A DNA stretch of 64,000 nucleotides from Paracoccus sp. C2R09 (GTDB lineage Bacteria; Pseudomonadota; Alphaproteobacteria; Rhodobacterales; Rhodobacteraceae): the NCBI RefSeq assembly GCF_018860625.1, contig NZ_JAHKQB010000023.1:1-64000 (forward strand), given 5' to 3'. Position 1 is the stretch's first letter. Each line of letters starts with the position of its first letter. A program made the position numbers and the translations under genes. The notes below the pieces were generated by a model, which worked only from the letters and a program-made list of their open reading frames with translations, was not told where the DNA came from and ran no database searches. Of the stretch, positions 52,946 to 60,966 are shown one piece after another.

Positions 52946-52971
52946 GTAACTTTGCGGCCTTGCCGAGGGAA
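52946..52971 (+). promoter_or_regulatory. Putative ECF-sigma promoter, sister copy
   Basis: GTAACT (52946-52951), 16 bases, then GGAA (52968-52971), preceded by CCTTC. Same spacing and the same extended TTCGTAAC as the site at 45280, with one -10 mismatch. It lies 45 bases upstream of the membrane-protein ATG. Confidence 0.35.
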
Positions 52972-53015
52972 TTGGAACACGCAACCGCCAACAGAGAGAT
53001 GAACGGAGACCCAAG

Positions 53016-53501
53016 ATGACCGATACCCGCACCAACCTGCCGCCGATCACCGCCGATACGCTGGCGGCCATCCTGATAAGCGGGGCGGTCGGGACCGTCG
53101 CCTTCGACCTGTGGGGGCAGGCGATCAGCCCGATGCTGGGATTTGCGAACCTGGCGCCGGTTGGACTGGCGCGGTCGCTTCTGGGAACGCTCGGGCTGCC
53201 GAACGGGGCGCCCGCGGGCCACCTGATGCATCTGTTCCTGGTGGGGCTGCTGGCCTATCCGATCGGCTGGCTGTTCGTCTTCCGGCCCCTGCAGCAGCAC
53301 GTGGCGCCCGCGATCCCGATGATCGTTTCCGCAATCGCCTATGGGGCGGGGCTGTGGGTCTTCGCGATCGGCGGGGTGACGGCGGTGGCCGGGCTGCCGT
53401 TCTTCCTGGGCTTCACGGGCATCACCTGGGTCGCGCTGGTGGGGCATGTGATCTATGCGATCTTCGCCGCGCTGACCTTCGAATATCTGAACCGACGCTG
53501 A
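53016..53501 (+). CDS. Small membrane protein (161 aa), unknown family
   Basis: Four predicted membrane helices (about residues 15-38, 66-85, 96-118, 126-150) after a polar N-terminus; ends in LTFEYLNRR. Good ribosome binding site (GGAG 8 bases upstream). I do not recognise the family. The shared ECF-like promoter with the YHS gene suggests membership of a small envelope-stress regulon. Confidence 0.78.
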   Translation: MTDTRTNLPPITADTLAAILISGAVGTVAFDLWGQAISPMLGFANLAPVGLARSLLGTLGLPNGAPAGHLMHLFLVGLLAYPIGWLFVFRPLQQHVAPAIPMIVSAIAYGAGLWVFAIGGVTAVAGLPFFLGFTGITWVALVGHVIYAIFAALTFEYLNRR

Positions 53502-53513
53502 GCCGGAGCGGCT

Positions 53514-53538
53514 GAAGGCGCCCGCATGGGGCGCCTTC
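53514..53538. terminator. Bidirectional terminator
   Basis: Perfect 10-bp stem (GAAGGCGCCC at 53514-53523, GGGCGCCTTC at 53529-53538) with a 5-base loop between two convergent genes. Confidence 0.65.
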
Positions 53539-53545
53539 GGCAGTG

Positions 53546-53677
53546 TCAGATGATGGTGCGCCCTTCGGCACGGGCCTTTTGCCATTCCCCAAGGAAGGCG
53601 CGGACCAGGACGAACAGCACCACGGCCACGACGACGGGGCAGATCATGGCATAGATGGTCAGGATGGTGGGGGACAT
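53546..53677 (-). CDS. 43-aa single-helix membrane protein downstream of the symporter
   Basis: Starts at ATG 53677 after AAGGAA. One membrane helix (about residues 5-27, LTIYAMICPVVVAVVLFVLV) and a basic tail (EWQKARAEGRTII). It lies 16 bases after the symporter gene and is co-oriented, so it is probably an accessory peptide of the transporter, as seen for small partner proteins of other SSS symporters. Too short to classify. Confidence 0.65.
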   Translation of the reverse strand: MSPTILTIYAMICPVVVAVVLFVLVRAFLGEWQKARAEGRTII

Positions 53678-53693
53678 GTGGTGTTCCTTTCCT

Positions 53694-55328
53694 TCAGGAT
53701 GCGACCTTGTCGAAGCTGCCGGTCTTGCGCCCGATCGCGTCGAAGTCGAAATGGTGATCATTGGCAAAGGACAGCGCCACGCACAGGATCATGCTGACCG
53801 CATAGGCCAGAAGCGACGCCGTCAGCACGGGATAGAGATGCAGGAAGCCCACGGCGAAGGGCGCAACTGCGGCCGCCACGACGACCCCGCCGATGATCCC
53901 CGCGCGCGCCCCGAGAAAGCCGAATATCATCAGCCCCGCGATGACGCCCACGCCGATCACCCCCAGGATGTCGGTCACGACCGCGACGCCGCCCTCCAGC
54001 GCGATCCAGCCGAAACGCACCGGAAAGAACGCGGCCAGCGCCGCCAGCACGGACACCGTGAAGGCACGGTTGCTGACGCGGCTCCAGTAGAAGCTGGCGA
54101 TTACAGGAAAGACCAGCGCGCCCCAGATGGCGCCGACCAGCACCAGCAGTTCGAGGATGTTGAACTGCGCACTGGCGAAGAACAGCGCCGCACCGGATGC
54201 GACGATCATCGTCATGCGCCCGATCAGGAGCATCTTGCGGGGATCGGCATCCCCCTCGCCCGCGATGTTGCGGCCATAGATGTCGGTCATCACGATCGAG
54301 GACATGGCGGCAAGGTCGCTGTCCGCGGTCGAGGCGAGCGAGCCGATGATCATCACGAAGAAAACGCACAGAAGCACCGGTCCCAGATAGATCGAGGCCA
54401 GTTGCGGGATCAGGTTGTTCGTGTCGCCATTGGCCGGGTCAATGCCCAGATACAGCGCCAGAACGCCCATGACGCCCACGCCGATCACCGTCGCGCCATA
54501 CCCGATCGTGGCGGTGACGAAGGTCTGCTTGATCTTGTCCTCGCGCACGGCAAACAGCCGCTGCGCGATGGTCTGGTTGCCGATGGCATAGGCCAGCACC
54601 GCCGCGATATAGGGGGCGCCCTGGTTGAAGAACGCCTCGGACGAGAAGAAGTCCTGCTGCGACGCCGTCAGGTTCACCGCGCCGCTGACGAAGATCTCGG
54701 GGCCGCCCGCCGCGAAGAAGACCGCCGGCACGATGATCACGACCGCGCCCAGCATCGCGCAGACCTGGATGAAGTCGGTCAGGATCGAGGCCCGGACACC
54801 CGACCACAGGGTATAGAGCAGCACGCCCGTCGCGATCATCAGGATGCCCGCACTGAAGGACAGGGGCGACAGCATCGCGATCAGCGCACCGCCCGCGATG
54901 AAGTTCGATGTCAGGCTGAGAAGGCTGCCCAGCACGTTCGACCCGGCCAGGATCAGCTGGCTGGAGCGTCCGTGGCGTGCGTGCAGGATCTCGGCCAGTG
55001 TATGCGCCTCGGGGGCGAGGCTGCGGATGCGACGACCGAAGGGATAGATGAACAGGATCATCAGCGCGCCCCACAGACCGTAATGGATCGGCCCCGAGAT
55101 GCCGTAGGTGTAGCCCGAGGTCGCCGAGGCATAGAGCGAGGCGGCCCAGATCCAGGTGGCGGTCATGGATGCCGCCGAAATGCCGAAACCGACCTGGTTC
55201 CCGGCGGTCATGTAGTTGTCCGCGTTCTCGCGCTTGCGCCCGATCGTCAGCGACAACAGGAAGGTGCCGCCGAAGAAGAACAGCATCAGCGACAGGATGA
55301 GCGGGGTTCCTAGGGAGTTGAGTTGCAT
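53694..55328 (-). CDS. Sodium:solute symporter, DUR3 (urea transporter)-like
   Basis: 544 aa, about 14 helices, SSS family. ATWIWAASLYASATSGYTYG, GISGPIHYG and SLAPEAHTLAEILHARHGR correspond closely to fungal/plant DUR3 urea symporters. The start 55328 follows AAAGG; a longer frame to 55454 is hydrophilic and unlikely. With fmdA and the Urt-type transporter in the same window, urea or a related amide is the likely substrate. Lies next to the nitrate assimilation operon. Confidence 0.85.
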   Translation of the reverse strand: MQLNSLGTPLILSLMLFFFGGTFLLSLTIGRKRENADNYMTAGNQVGFGISAASMTATWIWAASLYASATSGYTYGISGPIHYGLWGALMILFIYPFGRRIRSLAPEAHTLAEILHARHGRSSQLILAGSNVLGSLLSLTSNFIAGGALIAMLSPLSFSAGILMIATGVLLYTLWSGVRASILTDFIQVCAMLGAVVIIVPAVFFAAGGPEIFVSGAVNLTASQQDFFSSEAFFNQGAPYIAAVLAYAIGNQTIAQRLFAVREDKIKQTFVTATIGYGATVIGVGVMGVLALYLGIDPANGDTNNLIPQLASIYLGPVLLCVFFVMIIGSLASTADSDLAAMSSIVMTDIYGRNIAGEGDADPRKMLLIGRMTMIVASGAALFFASAQFNILELLVLVGAIWGALVFPVIASFYWSRVSNRAFTVSVLAALAAFFPVRFGWIALEGGVAVVTDILGVIGVGVIAGLMIFGFLGARAGIIGGVVVAAAVAPFAVGFLHLYPVLTASLLAYAVSMILCVALSFANDHHFDFDAIGRKTGSFDKVAS

Positions 55329-55526
55329 TGCGCCTTTCTGTCGTTTGGCCATGCGACATCGGCAGCCATGCCGCGCGCGAAGGCGCTGCAGCATTGTTGC
55401 GGATGCCACGACGGTGGCCTGATACGGATATGTGCGTCGGCCATGGGGATGCACAGCCTATGGCTGCACGGGCGCATGCAGGGCACGCGCGACCGAAAAC
55501 GCACTGGGGTTGTGTGCGCGGAAACT

Positions 55527-55576
55527 ATTTCCAAACCTTCCGGATAACAAGTGCTTGAGGGGGAAAGTTTGGAAAT
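55527..55576. repeat. 15-bp inverted repeat between nasA and the symporter gene
   Basis: ATTTCCAAACCTTCC (55527-55541) and GGAAAGTTTGGAAAT (55562-55576) pair with one mismatch across a 20-base loop. AT-rich, 18 bases beyond the nasA stop and 200 bases upstream of the symporter start. It could be an operator with two TTTCCAAAC half-sites 35 bases apart, or a terminator stem. The rest of 55329-55593 shows nothing else recognisable. Confidence 0.55.
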
Positions 55577-55593
55577 GTCCCCGCGCACCCGCC

Positions 55594-58206
55594 CTATTCC
55601 GCCGCGCAGGGCGTCCGTGCGCGCATCAGCAGCGATGCGATCTCGGGGCGGCAGGACCCGCAATTCGTGCCCGCCTGAAGGGCCGCGCCCACCTCTTCGA
55701 CGCTGGCAAGGCCGCCCGCCTCGATGGCGGTGACGATGGTATTGACGCCCACCCCGAAACAGGAACACAGAAGCGGTCCGGGATCGACGCGTCCGACCGG
55801 CGGTCGACCCGTCAGCACGTCCTCGGCACCCGCACCCGGCAGGGTCGCCAGGTAATCGCGCATCACGGCCACGGGTTCGGGCGCAACGAACAGCGCGGCC
55901 ATCAGCCGCCCCTGGTCGAAGATCGCGATGCGCGCCCTGCCCCGCGCACGGTCCTGCAGGACGACGTATTCGCCCTCCAGCCCGAAGATGTCGCGTGCCT
56001 CGGCCTCCCAGTCGTCGATCTTAAACATCCCGGCAAGTTCGGCACGGTGGCCATTCTGGGTCCGGGCGATGGCCCAGTAGGGCAGAGAGGGCCGGAACGG
56101 GCGGGCAGATACCGCGAACCCGTACCAGGCCGCGTCGAAACGCTGCAGCGCGACGGTTGCCGCCTTGCTTTCGGGCTGGCCGGAAACCGGATCGGTGAAG
56201 GCCGGCACGAGCGCGTCGATCCGGGCCGAAGGCGCGGTCTCGTTCGTCCAGTGGATCGGCGTGAAGACCTGGCCCGGCGCCACCGCATCGGTGATCCTGG
56301 CCCGCAGGATCGCCCGCCCGCCGGGATTGGCGATGCGCACCAGATCGGCGGTTCCGATCCCCAGATCGGCGGCATCGCGGGGGTGGATCTCGACAAAAGG
56401 TTCGGCCAGATGCGCGGACAGGCGCGGGGACAGCCCGCTGCGCGTCATCGTGTGCCACTGGTCGCGGATGCGGCCCGTGTTCATGCGGAACGGCAGATCG
56501 GGGGTTACCGGTTCGGCCGGGCCCCGGCAGGTCACGGGCAGCAGCCGCGCCTTGCCGTCAGGGTGGAAGAACCGCCCATCCGCGAAGAAGCGCCCGCCCT
56601 GGCGCGACGCCGTGACGGGCCAGCGCTGCGGGGCGAAGGCCGCGTAATCCGCGTCATCCGTTCCCGCAAGCCCCGAGATGTCGAAATCGCGCCCGAACCG
56701 ACCCGCGATCCCGGACAATGCGGCATGTTCGCGAAAGATCTGCGCAGGCCCGTCGTAATCGAAGGCCGCGCCATGGCCCATCCGGCGGCCGACCTCGGCC
56801 AGCATCCACCAGTCCGGTCGCGCCTGACCCGGCGCGGGCAGCACCGCGCGCTGACGGCTAATCGTCCGGTCGGAATTGGTAACGGTCCCATCCTTCTCGG
56901 CCCAGGCGGTGGCGGGCAGCAGCACGTCGGCCAACCGCGCGGTATCCGTGGCCCCCGTCACATCGCTGACCACGACGAAGTCGCAATCCGCGATGGCACG
57001 GCGAACGGCGCCTGCGTCGGGCATGGTCACGGCGGGGTTGGTATGGATGATCCACAGCGCCTTGATCCTACCGTCGCCCGCGGCGCGGAACATGTCCACC
57101 GCCTTCAGCCCCGGTGCATCCGCCATGCGCGGCGCTTGCCAGAATTCCCGCACCGCAAGGCGGTGGTCAGCGTTCTCGATATCCAGATGGCAGGCCAGCA
57201 TGTTCGCAAGCCCGCCGACCTCGCGCCCGCCCATCGCGTTCGGCTGCCCCGTGACCGAAAACGGCCCCATGCCCGGTCTGCCGATGCGCCCGGTCGCAAG
57301 GTGACAGTTCAGGATGGCGTTCACCTTGTCCGCACCCGAGGTCGACTGGTTCACGCCCTGGCTGAATACGGTCACGACACGCTCGGTCCGGATCCAGAGA
57401 TCGCAGAACGCTTCAAGCTGTTCGGCATCCAGCCCGGTATCGGCCTCGTCGGCGCGGGCGGCTTCCAATGCCTGCGGCAGCCCTTCGGTTCGCGCCGCGA
57501 AGTTCCAGTCCAGCGCGCCCGCATCCGCGATCCGTGCCAGCAGCCGGTTGAAGACCGCGACATCCGCGCCGGGCGCCAGCGCCAGATGCATGTCGGCCTG
57601 ATCGCAGCTGGCGGTCCGTCGCGGGTCGATGACGACGATCTTCGTGCCCCGCGCCTGCCTGGCGGCCAGCAGGCGCTGATGCAGGACCGGATGACACCAC
57701 GCCAGGTTCGATCCGACCAGCACCACCAGATCGGCCTGTTCCAGGTCGTCATAGGTGCCGGGCACCGTGTCGGTCCCGAAGGCCCGCCTGTGCCCCGCCA
57801 CGGTCGAGGCCATGCAGAGCCGCGAGTTCGTGTCGATATTGGCCGATCCGATGAACCCCTTCATCAGCTTGTTGGCGACATAGTAATCCTCGGTCAGCAT
57901 CTGCCCCGAGACGTAGAAGCCCACGCTGTCGGGGCCGTGGCGGTCGATCGTGTCGCGGAACTTCTCTGCCACGTGATCCAGGGCGCCGTCCCAATCCGTC
58001 GCGCGCCCATTGACGACGGGCGCGGTCAGGCGACCCCCCGTGCCGACCGTCTCGCCAAGTGCAGACCCCTTGGAACAGAGCCTGCCGCGATTGGCCGGAT
58101 GATCGGGATCGCCCCTGACCGACAGCCCCCCCGCGCCGTCGGGGCGCAGCAGCGCCCCGCAGCCCACCCCGCAATAGGGGCAGGTGGAACGCGTCTCGCC
58201 GCTCAT
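55594..58206 (-). CDS. nasA: Assimilatory nitrate reductase catalytic subunit
   Basis: 870-aa cytoplasmic molybdopterin oxidoreductase, nitrate to nitrite. N-terminal [4Fe-4S] ligands C9, C12, C16, C44; the molybdenum cysteine region around SRLCMAST; NPAVTMPDA and the C-terminal MopD domain. An extra C-terminal [2Fe-2S] BFD-like domain (LLCSCFGVG ... NCGSCRPE) is typical of NasA/NasC and receives electrons. The ATG overlaps the nirD stop. In Paracoccus the same protein is called NasC. Confidence 0.95.
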   Translation of the reverse strand: MSGETRSTCPYCGVGCGALLRPDGAGGLSVRGDPDHPANRGRLCSKGSALGETVGTGGRLTAPVVNGRATDWDGALDHVAEKFRDTIDRHGPDSVGFYVSGQMLTEDYYVANKLMKGFIGSANIDTNSRLCMASTVAGHRRAFGTDTVPGTYDDLEQADLVVLVGSNLAWCHPVLHQRLLAARQARGTKIVVIDPRRTASCDQADMHLALAPGADVAVFNRLLARIADAGALDWNFAARTEGLPQALEAARADEADTGLDAEQLEAFCDLWIRTERVVTVFSQGVNQSTSGADKVNAILNCHLATGRIGRPGMGPFSVTGQPNAMGGREVGGLANMLACHLDIENADHRLAVREFWQAPRMADAPGLKAVDMFRAAGDGRIKALWIIHTNPAVTMPDAGAVRRAIADCDFVVVSDVTGATDTARLADVLLPATAWAEKDGTVTNSDRTISRQRAVLPAPGQARPDWWMLAEVGRRMGHGAAFDYDGPAQIFREHAALSGIAGRFGRDFDISGLAGTDDADYAAFAPQRWPVTASRQGGRFFADGRFFHPDGKARLLPVTCRGPAEPVTPDLPFRMNTGRIRDQWHTMTRSGLSPRLSAHLAEPFVEIHPRDAADLGIGTADLVRIANPGGRAILRARITDAVAPGQVFTPIHWTNETAPSARIDALVPAFTDPVSGQPESKAATVALQRFDAAWYGFAVSARPFRPSLPYWAIARTQNGHRAELAGMFKIDDWEAEARDIFGLEGEYVVLQDRARGRARIAIFDQGRLMAALFVAPEPVAVMRDYLATLPGAGAEDVLTGRPPVGRVDPGPLLCSCFGVGVNTIVTAIEAGGLASVEEVGAALQAGTNCGSCRPEIASLLMRARTPCAAE

Positions 58207-58529
58207 GCGGCGGCCCTGCGCAGAAGGGTCGCGTCGATCAGGATGCGGCCCTGTTCGACCCTGACGGGATAGGTCGCGATGCTTGCATCCTCGCCCCGCG
58301 CCTGCCCGGTTTCCAGATCGAAGACCCAGTTGTGCAGCGGGCAGGTCACCGAGCGGCCATGCACGATGCCTTCGGTCAGGGGTCCCTGCCGGTGCGGACA
58401 GCTGCCGCCGGTGGCGAAGACCTCGTTCAGGTCCGTGCGAAAGACCGCGACGCAGCCCATATGGGTGCGCAGCTTGCGTGATCCGCGCAGGGGGATGTCA
58501 TCGATGGCGCCGATATCGATCCAGTTCAT
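58203..58529 (-). CDS. nirD: Nitrite reductase small subunit / Rieske ferredoxin (NirD/NasG)
   Basis: 108-aa Rieske-fold protein with full [2Fe-2S] ligation: CPHRQGPL and CPLHNWVFDLETG. It delivers electrons within the nitrite or nitrate reductase system (NasG in Paracoccus). Overlaps nirB and nasA by 4 bases on each side. Confidence 0.95.
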   Translation of the reverse strand: MNWIDIGAIDDIPLRGSRKLRTHMGCVAVFRTDLNEVFATGGSCPHRQGPLTEGIVHGRSVTCPLHNWVFDLETGQARGEDASIATYPVRVEQGRILIDATLLRRAAA

Positions 58530-60961
58530 TCCGCAGCCTCCAGTGTCAGGTCGGCGATCGGGGCGTATTCCGCCGCGCGCGTGGCGGCATGTTCGGCCCA
58601 GGGATCCTTGCGATAGATGGTTTGCGACAATTCGAACGCGTCGATCAGACGACGACGTTCAACCGGGTCCTCGATCCGTTCGCGCACCCAGTCCAGCCCC
58701 ACCTTCGCGATCCACTTGTAGGGCCGGTCCAGGTATTTCGCGTTCTCGCGATAGAGCTGGACGAAGGCGGTCGTCACCTCGATGGCCTCGGCCTCGGTCG
58801 GGACGTCCAGCAGGCGCTCGGTCTCGCGCAGGTCCATGCCTGCGGCCCCGCCGACGCCGATCTGGTATCCGCTGTCCACGCAGACGATGCCCACATCCTT
58901 GCAGGTCGCCTCGGCGCAGTTGCGCGGGCAGCCCGAGACGCCCAGCTTGACCTTGTGCGGCGTCCACGACCCCCAGAGCAGCTTTTCCAGCTGGACGCCC
59001 AGGCCAGTGCTGTCCTGCGTCCCGAAGCGGCAGTGGTCGGTCCCCACGCAGGTCTTCACCGTCCGCAGCCCCTTGGAATAGGCGTGTCCGGACACCAGCC
59101 CCGCACGGTTCAGATCGGCCCAGATCGCGGGAAGATCCTCGCCCCGCACGCCCAGCAGGTCGATGCGCTGGCCGCCGGTGACCTTGACGGTCGGGACGTT
59201 GTACTTCTCGGCGGCATCGGCGATGGCGCGCAGCTCGGTCGGGTTGGTCAGCCCGCCCCACATGCGGGGAACGACGCTGAAGGTGCCGTCCTTCTGGATG
59301 TTGGCGTGCTTCCTTTCGTTGATGAAGCGGCTCTGCGGATCGTCGCGATATTCCAGCGGCCAGTCGGCCAGCAGGTAGAAGTTGATCGCGGGCCGGCAGA
59401 CATGGCAGCCGTTGCGGGTCTTCCAGCCCAGTTCCTGCCACACGGCCTCTTGCGATTTCAGCGGCATGGTCTTGATCAGACGGCGCACGTCCTCGTGGGT
59501 GTGGTCGGTGCAGGCGCAGACGGGCTTCGCGGTCGGCATCGCGAAATCGTCGCCAAGCGTGACCTGCAGAAGCTGTTCGACCAGCCCCGTGCAGGTGCCG
59601 CAGGATGCGCTGGCCTTGGTGGTCGCGCGCAGGGCGTCCAGATCATGCGCGCCCGCGCCGATGGCATCGGTGATCGTGCCCTTGCAGATGCCGTTGCAGC
59701 CGCAGATCTCCGCCTCAGGCGGCAATGCTGCAACGGCTGACAGAGGGTCCGCCGAGGCACCCCCCTGGAAGGCCGGCCCGAAGATCAGCGTCTCGCGCAT
59801 GTCGTCGATTGGCGTCGCATCCTTGATGAGACCGAAGAACCAGTTCCCGTCGGCGGTATCGCCATACATGACGGCACCGATCAGGCGGTCCCCCTCGATC
59901 ACCAGGCGCTTGTAGATGCCGCGGGCCGGGTCGCGGAACACGATATCCTCGCGCCCTTCGCCATCGGCGAAATCGCCCGCGCTGAACAGATCGCAGCCGG
60001 TGACCTTCAGCTTGGTCGACAGCGATTTCTGCACGAATGCCGCATCCTGCCCCAGAAGGGTCTGCGCGACGACCTTCGCCTGATCGTAGAGCGGCGCGAC
60101 CAGACCGAAGACCGCGCCCTGGTGTTCGACGCATTCGCCCACCGCGAAGACATCCGCGTCCGAGGTCCGCATCTGGTCGTCCACATGGATGCCGCGCCCG
60201 ACGGCCAGGCCGCTGTCCTTGGCAAGCGCCACGTTGGGGCGGATGCCCACGGCCATCACCAGCAAATCGCAGGGCAGATCCGTGCCGTCATCCAGCCGCA
60301 GGGCCGCAACGCGACCGTCCCGGCCCACGATCTCCTTGGAATTGGCCTGAAGCCTGACCTCGATCCCCTTGGTTTCAAGGGATTTCCGCAGCAGGTATCC
60401 CGCCGCCTCGTCCAGCTGGCGTTCCATCAGGTGGCCCATGATATGGACCACGGTCACATGCGCACCGCGTGCGGCCATGCCCGCCGCCGCCTCGAGGCCC
60501 AGCAGCCCGCCGCCGATCACGACGACGCGCTTGCCCGCGCCCATCGCCATCATGCGCTGCGTATCTTCCAGGTCGCGATAGGCGATGACGCCTTCCAGAT
60601 CGTGCCCCGGCAGGGGAATGATGAACGGATTGGACCCCGTGCCCATGATCAGCCGGTCATAGGGCACCGCGCCGTGTTCGCCATGCACGACGCGCGCCTC
60701 GCGGTCGATGCGCAGGACCTTTTCGCCGAAACGGGTGGCGATGCCGCGATCCGCGTACCAGGCATCGTCATGGGTGACGATCTCCTCGTAGGTCTTGTCG
60801 CCCGACAGGACCGGCGACAGCATGATGCGGTTGTAGTTCCCGCGCGGCTCGGCATTGAAGAGGGTGATCTCGAAGCTGTCCGGGGCAGCATCGGTCAGAT
60901 GTTCCAGCACGCGCCCCGAGGCCATGCCCGCGCCGATCACGACGATCTTCTGCTTTTCCAT
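58526..60961 (-). CDS. nirB: NAD(P)H nitrite reductase large subunit
   Basis: About 811 aa. FAD/NAD domain (VVIGAGMASGRVLEHL; VVIGGGLLGLEAAAGM), two BFD-type [2Fe-2S] cysteine clusters (CGCNGICKGTI; CGTCTGLVEQ), and a siroheme/[4Fe-4S] reductase domain (CVGTDHCRFGTQDS; GCPRNCAEATCKD). Reduces nitrite to ammonium. An ATG at 60967 overlaps the upstream stop (TAATG), but the one at 60961 has GCGGAG at correct spacing and gives the usual EKQKIVVIGAG start. Confidence 0.95.
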   Translation of the reverse strand: MEKQKIVVIGAGMASGRVLEHLTDAAPDSFEITLFNAEPRGNYNRIMLSPVLSGDKTYEEIVTHDDAWYADRGIATRFGEKVLRIDREARVVHGEHGAVPYDRLIMGTGSNPFIIPLPGHDLEGVIAYRDLEDTQRMMAMGAGKRVVVIGGGLLGLEAAAGMAARGAHVTVVHIMGHLMERQLDEAAGYLLRKSLETKGIEVRLQANSKEIVGRDGRVAALRLDDGTDLPCDLLVMAVGIRPNVALAKDSGLAVGRGIHVDDQMRTSDADVFAVGECVEHQGAVFGLVAPLYDQAKVVAQTLLGQDAAFVQKSLSTKLKVTGCDLFSAGDFADGEGREDIVFRDPARGIYKRLVIEGDRLIGAVMYGDTADGNWFFGLIKDATPIDDMRETLIFGPAFQGGASADPLSAVAALPPEAEICGCNGICKGTITDAIGAGAHDLDALRATTKASASCGTCTGLVEQLLQVTLGDDFAMPTAKPVCACTDHTHEDVRRLIKTMPLKSQEAVWQELGWKTRNGCHVCRPAINFYLLADWPLEYRDDPQSRFINERKHANIQKDGTFSVVPRMWGGLTNPTELRAIADAAEKYNVPTVKVTGGQRIDLLGVRGEDLPAIWADLNRAGLVSGHAYSKGLRTVKTCVGTDHCRFGTQDSTGLGVQLEKLLWGSWTPHKVKLGVSGCPRNCAEATCKDVGIVCVDSGYQIGVGGAAGMDLRETERLLDVPTEAEAIEVTTAFVQLYRENAKYLDRPYKWIAKVGLDWVRERIEDPVERRRLIDAFELSQTIYRKDPWAEHAATRAAEYAPIADLTLEAAE

Positions 60962-60966
60962 GTCCA

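Noticed and set aside
59085..59096. Palindrome GTGTCCGGACAC resembling the regulon operator
   Set aside because: It lies deep inside the nirB coding region, far from any start, and its flanks do not match the AAG/CTT arms of the six intergenic sites. A chance occurrence in GC-rich coding DNA is more likely.
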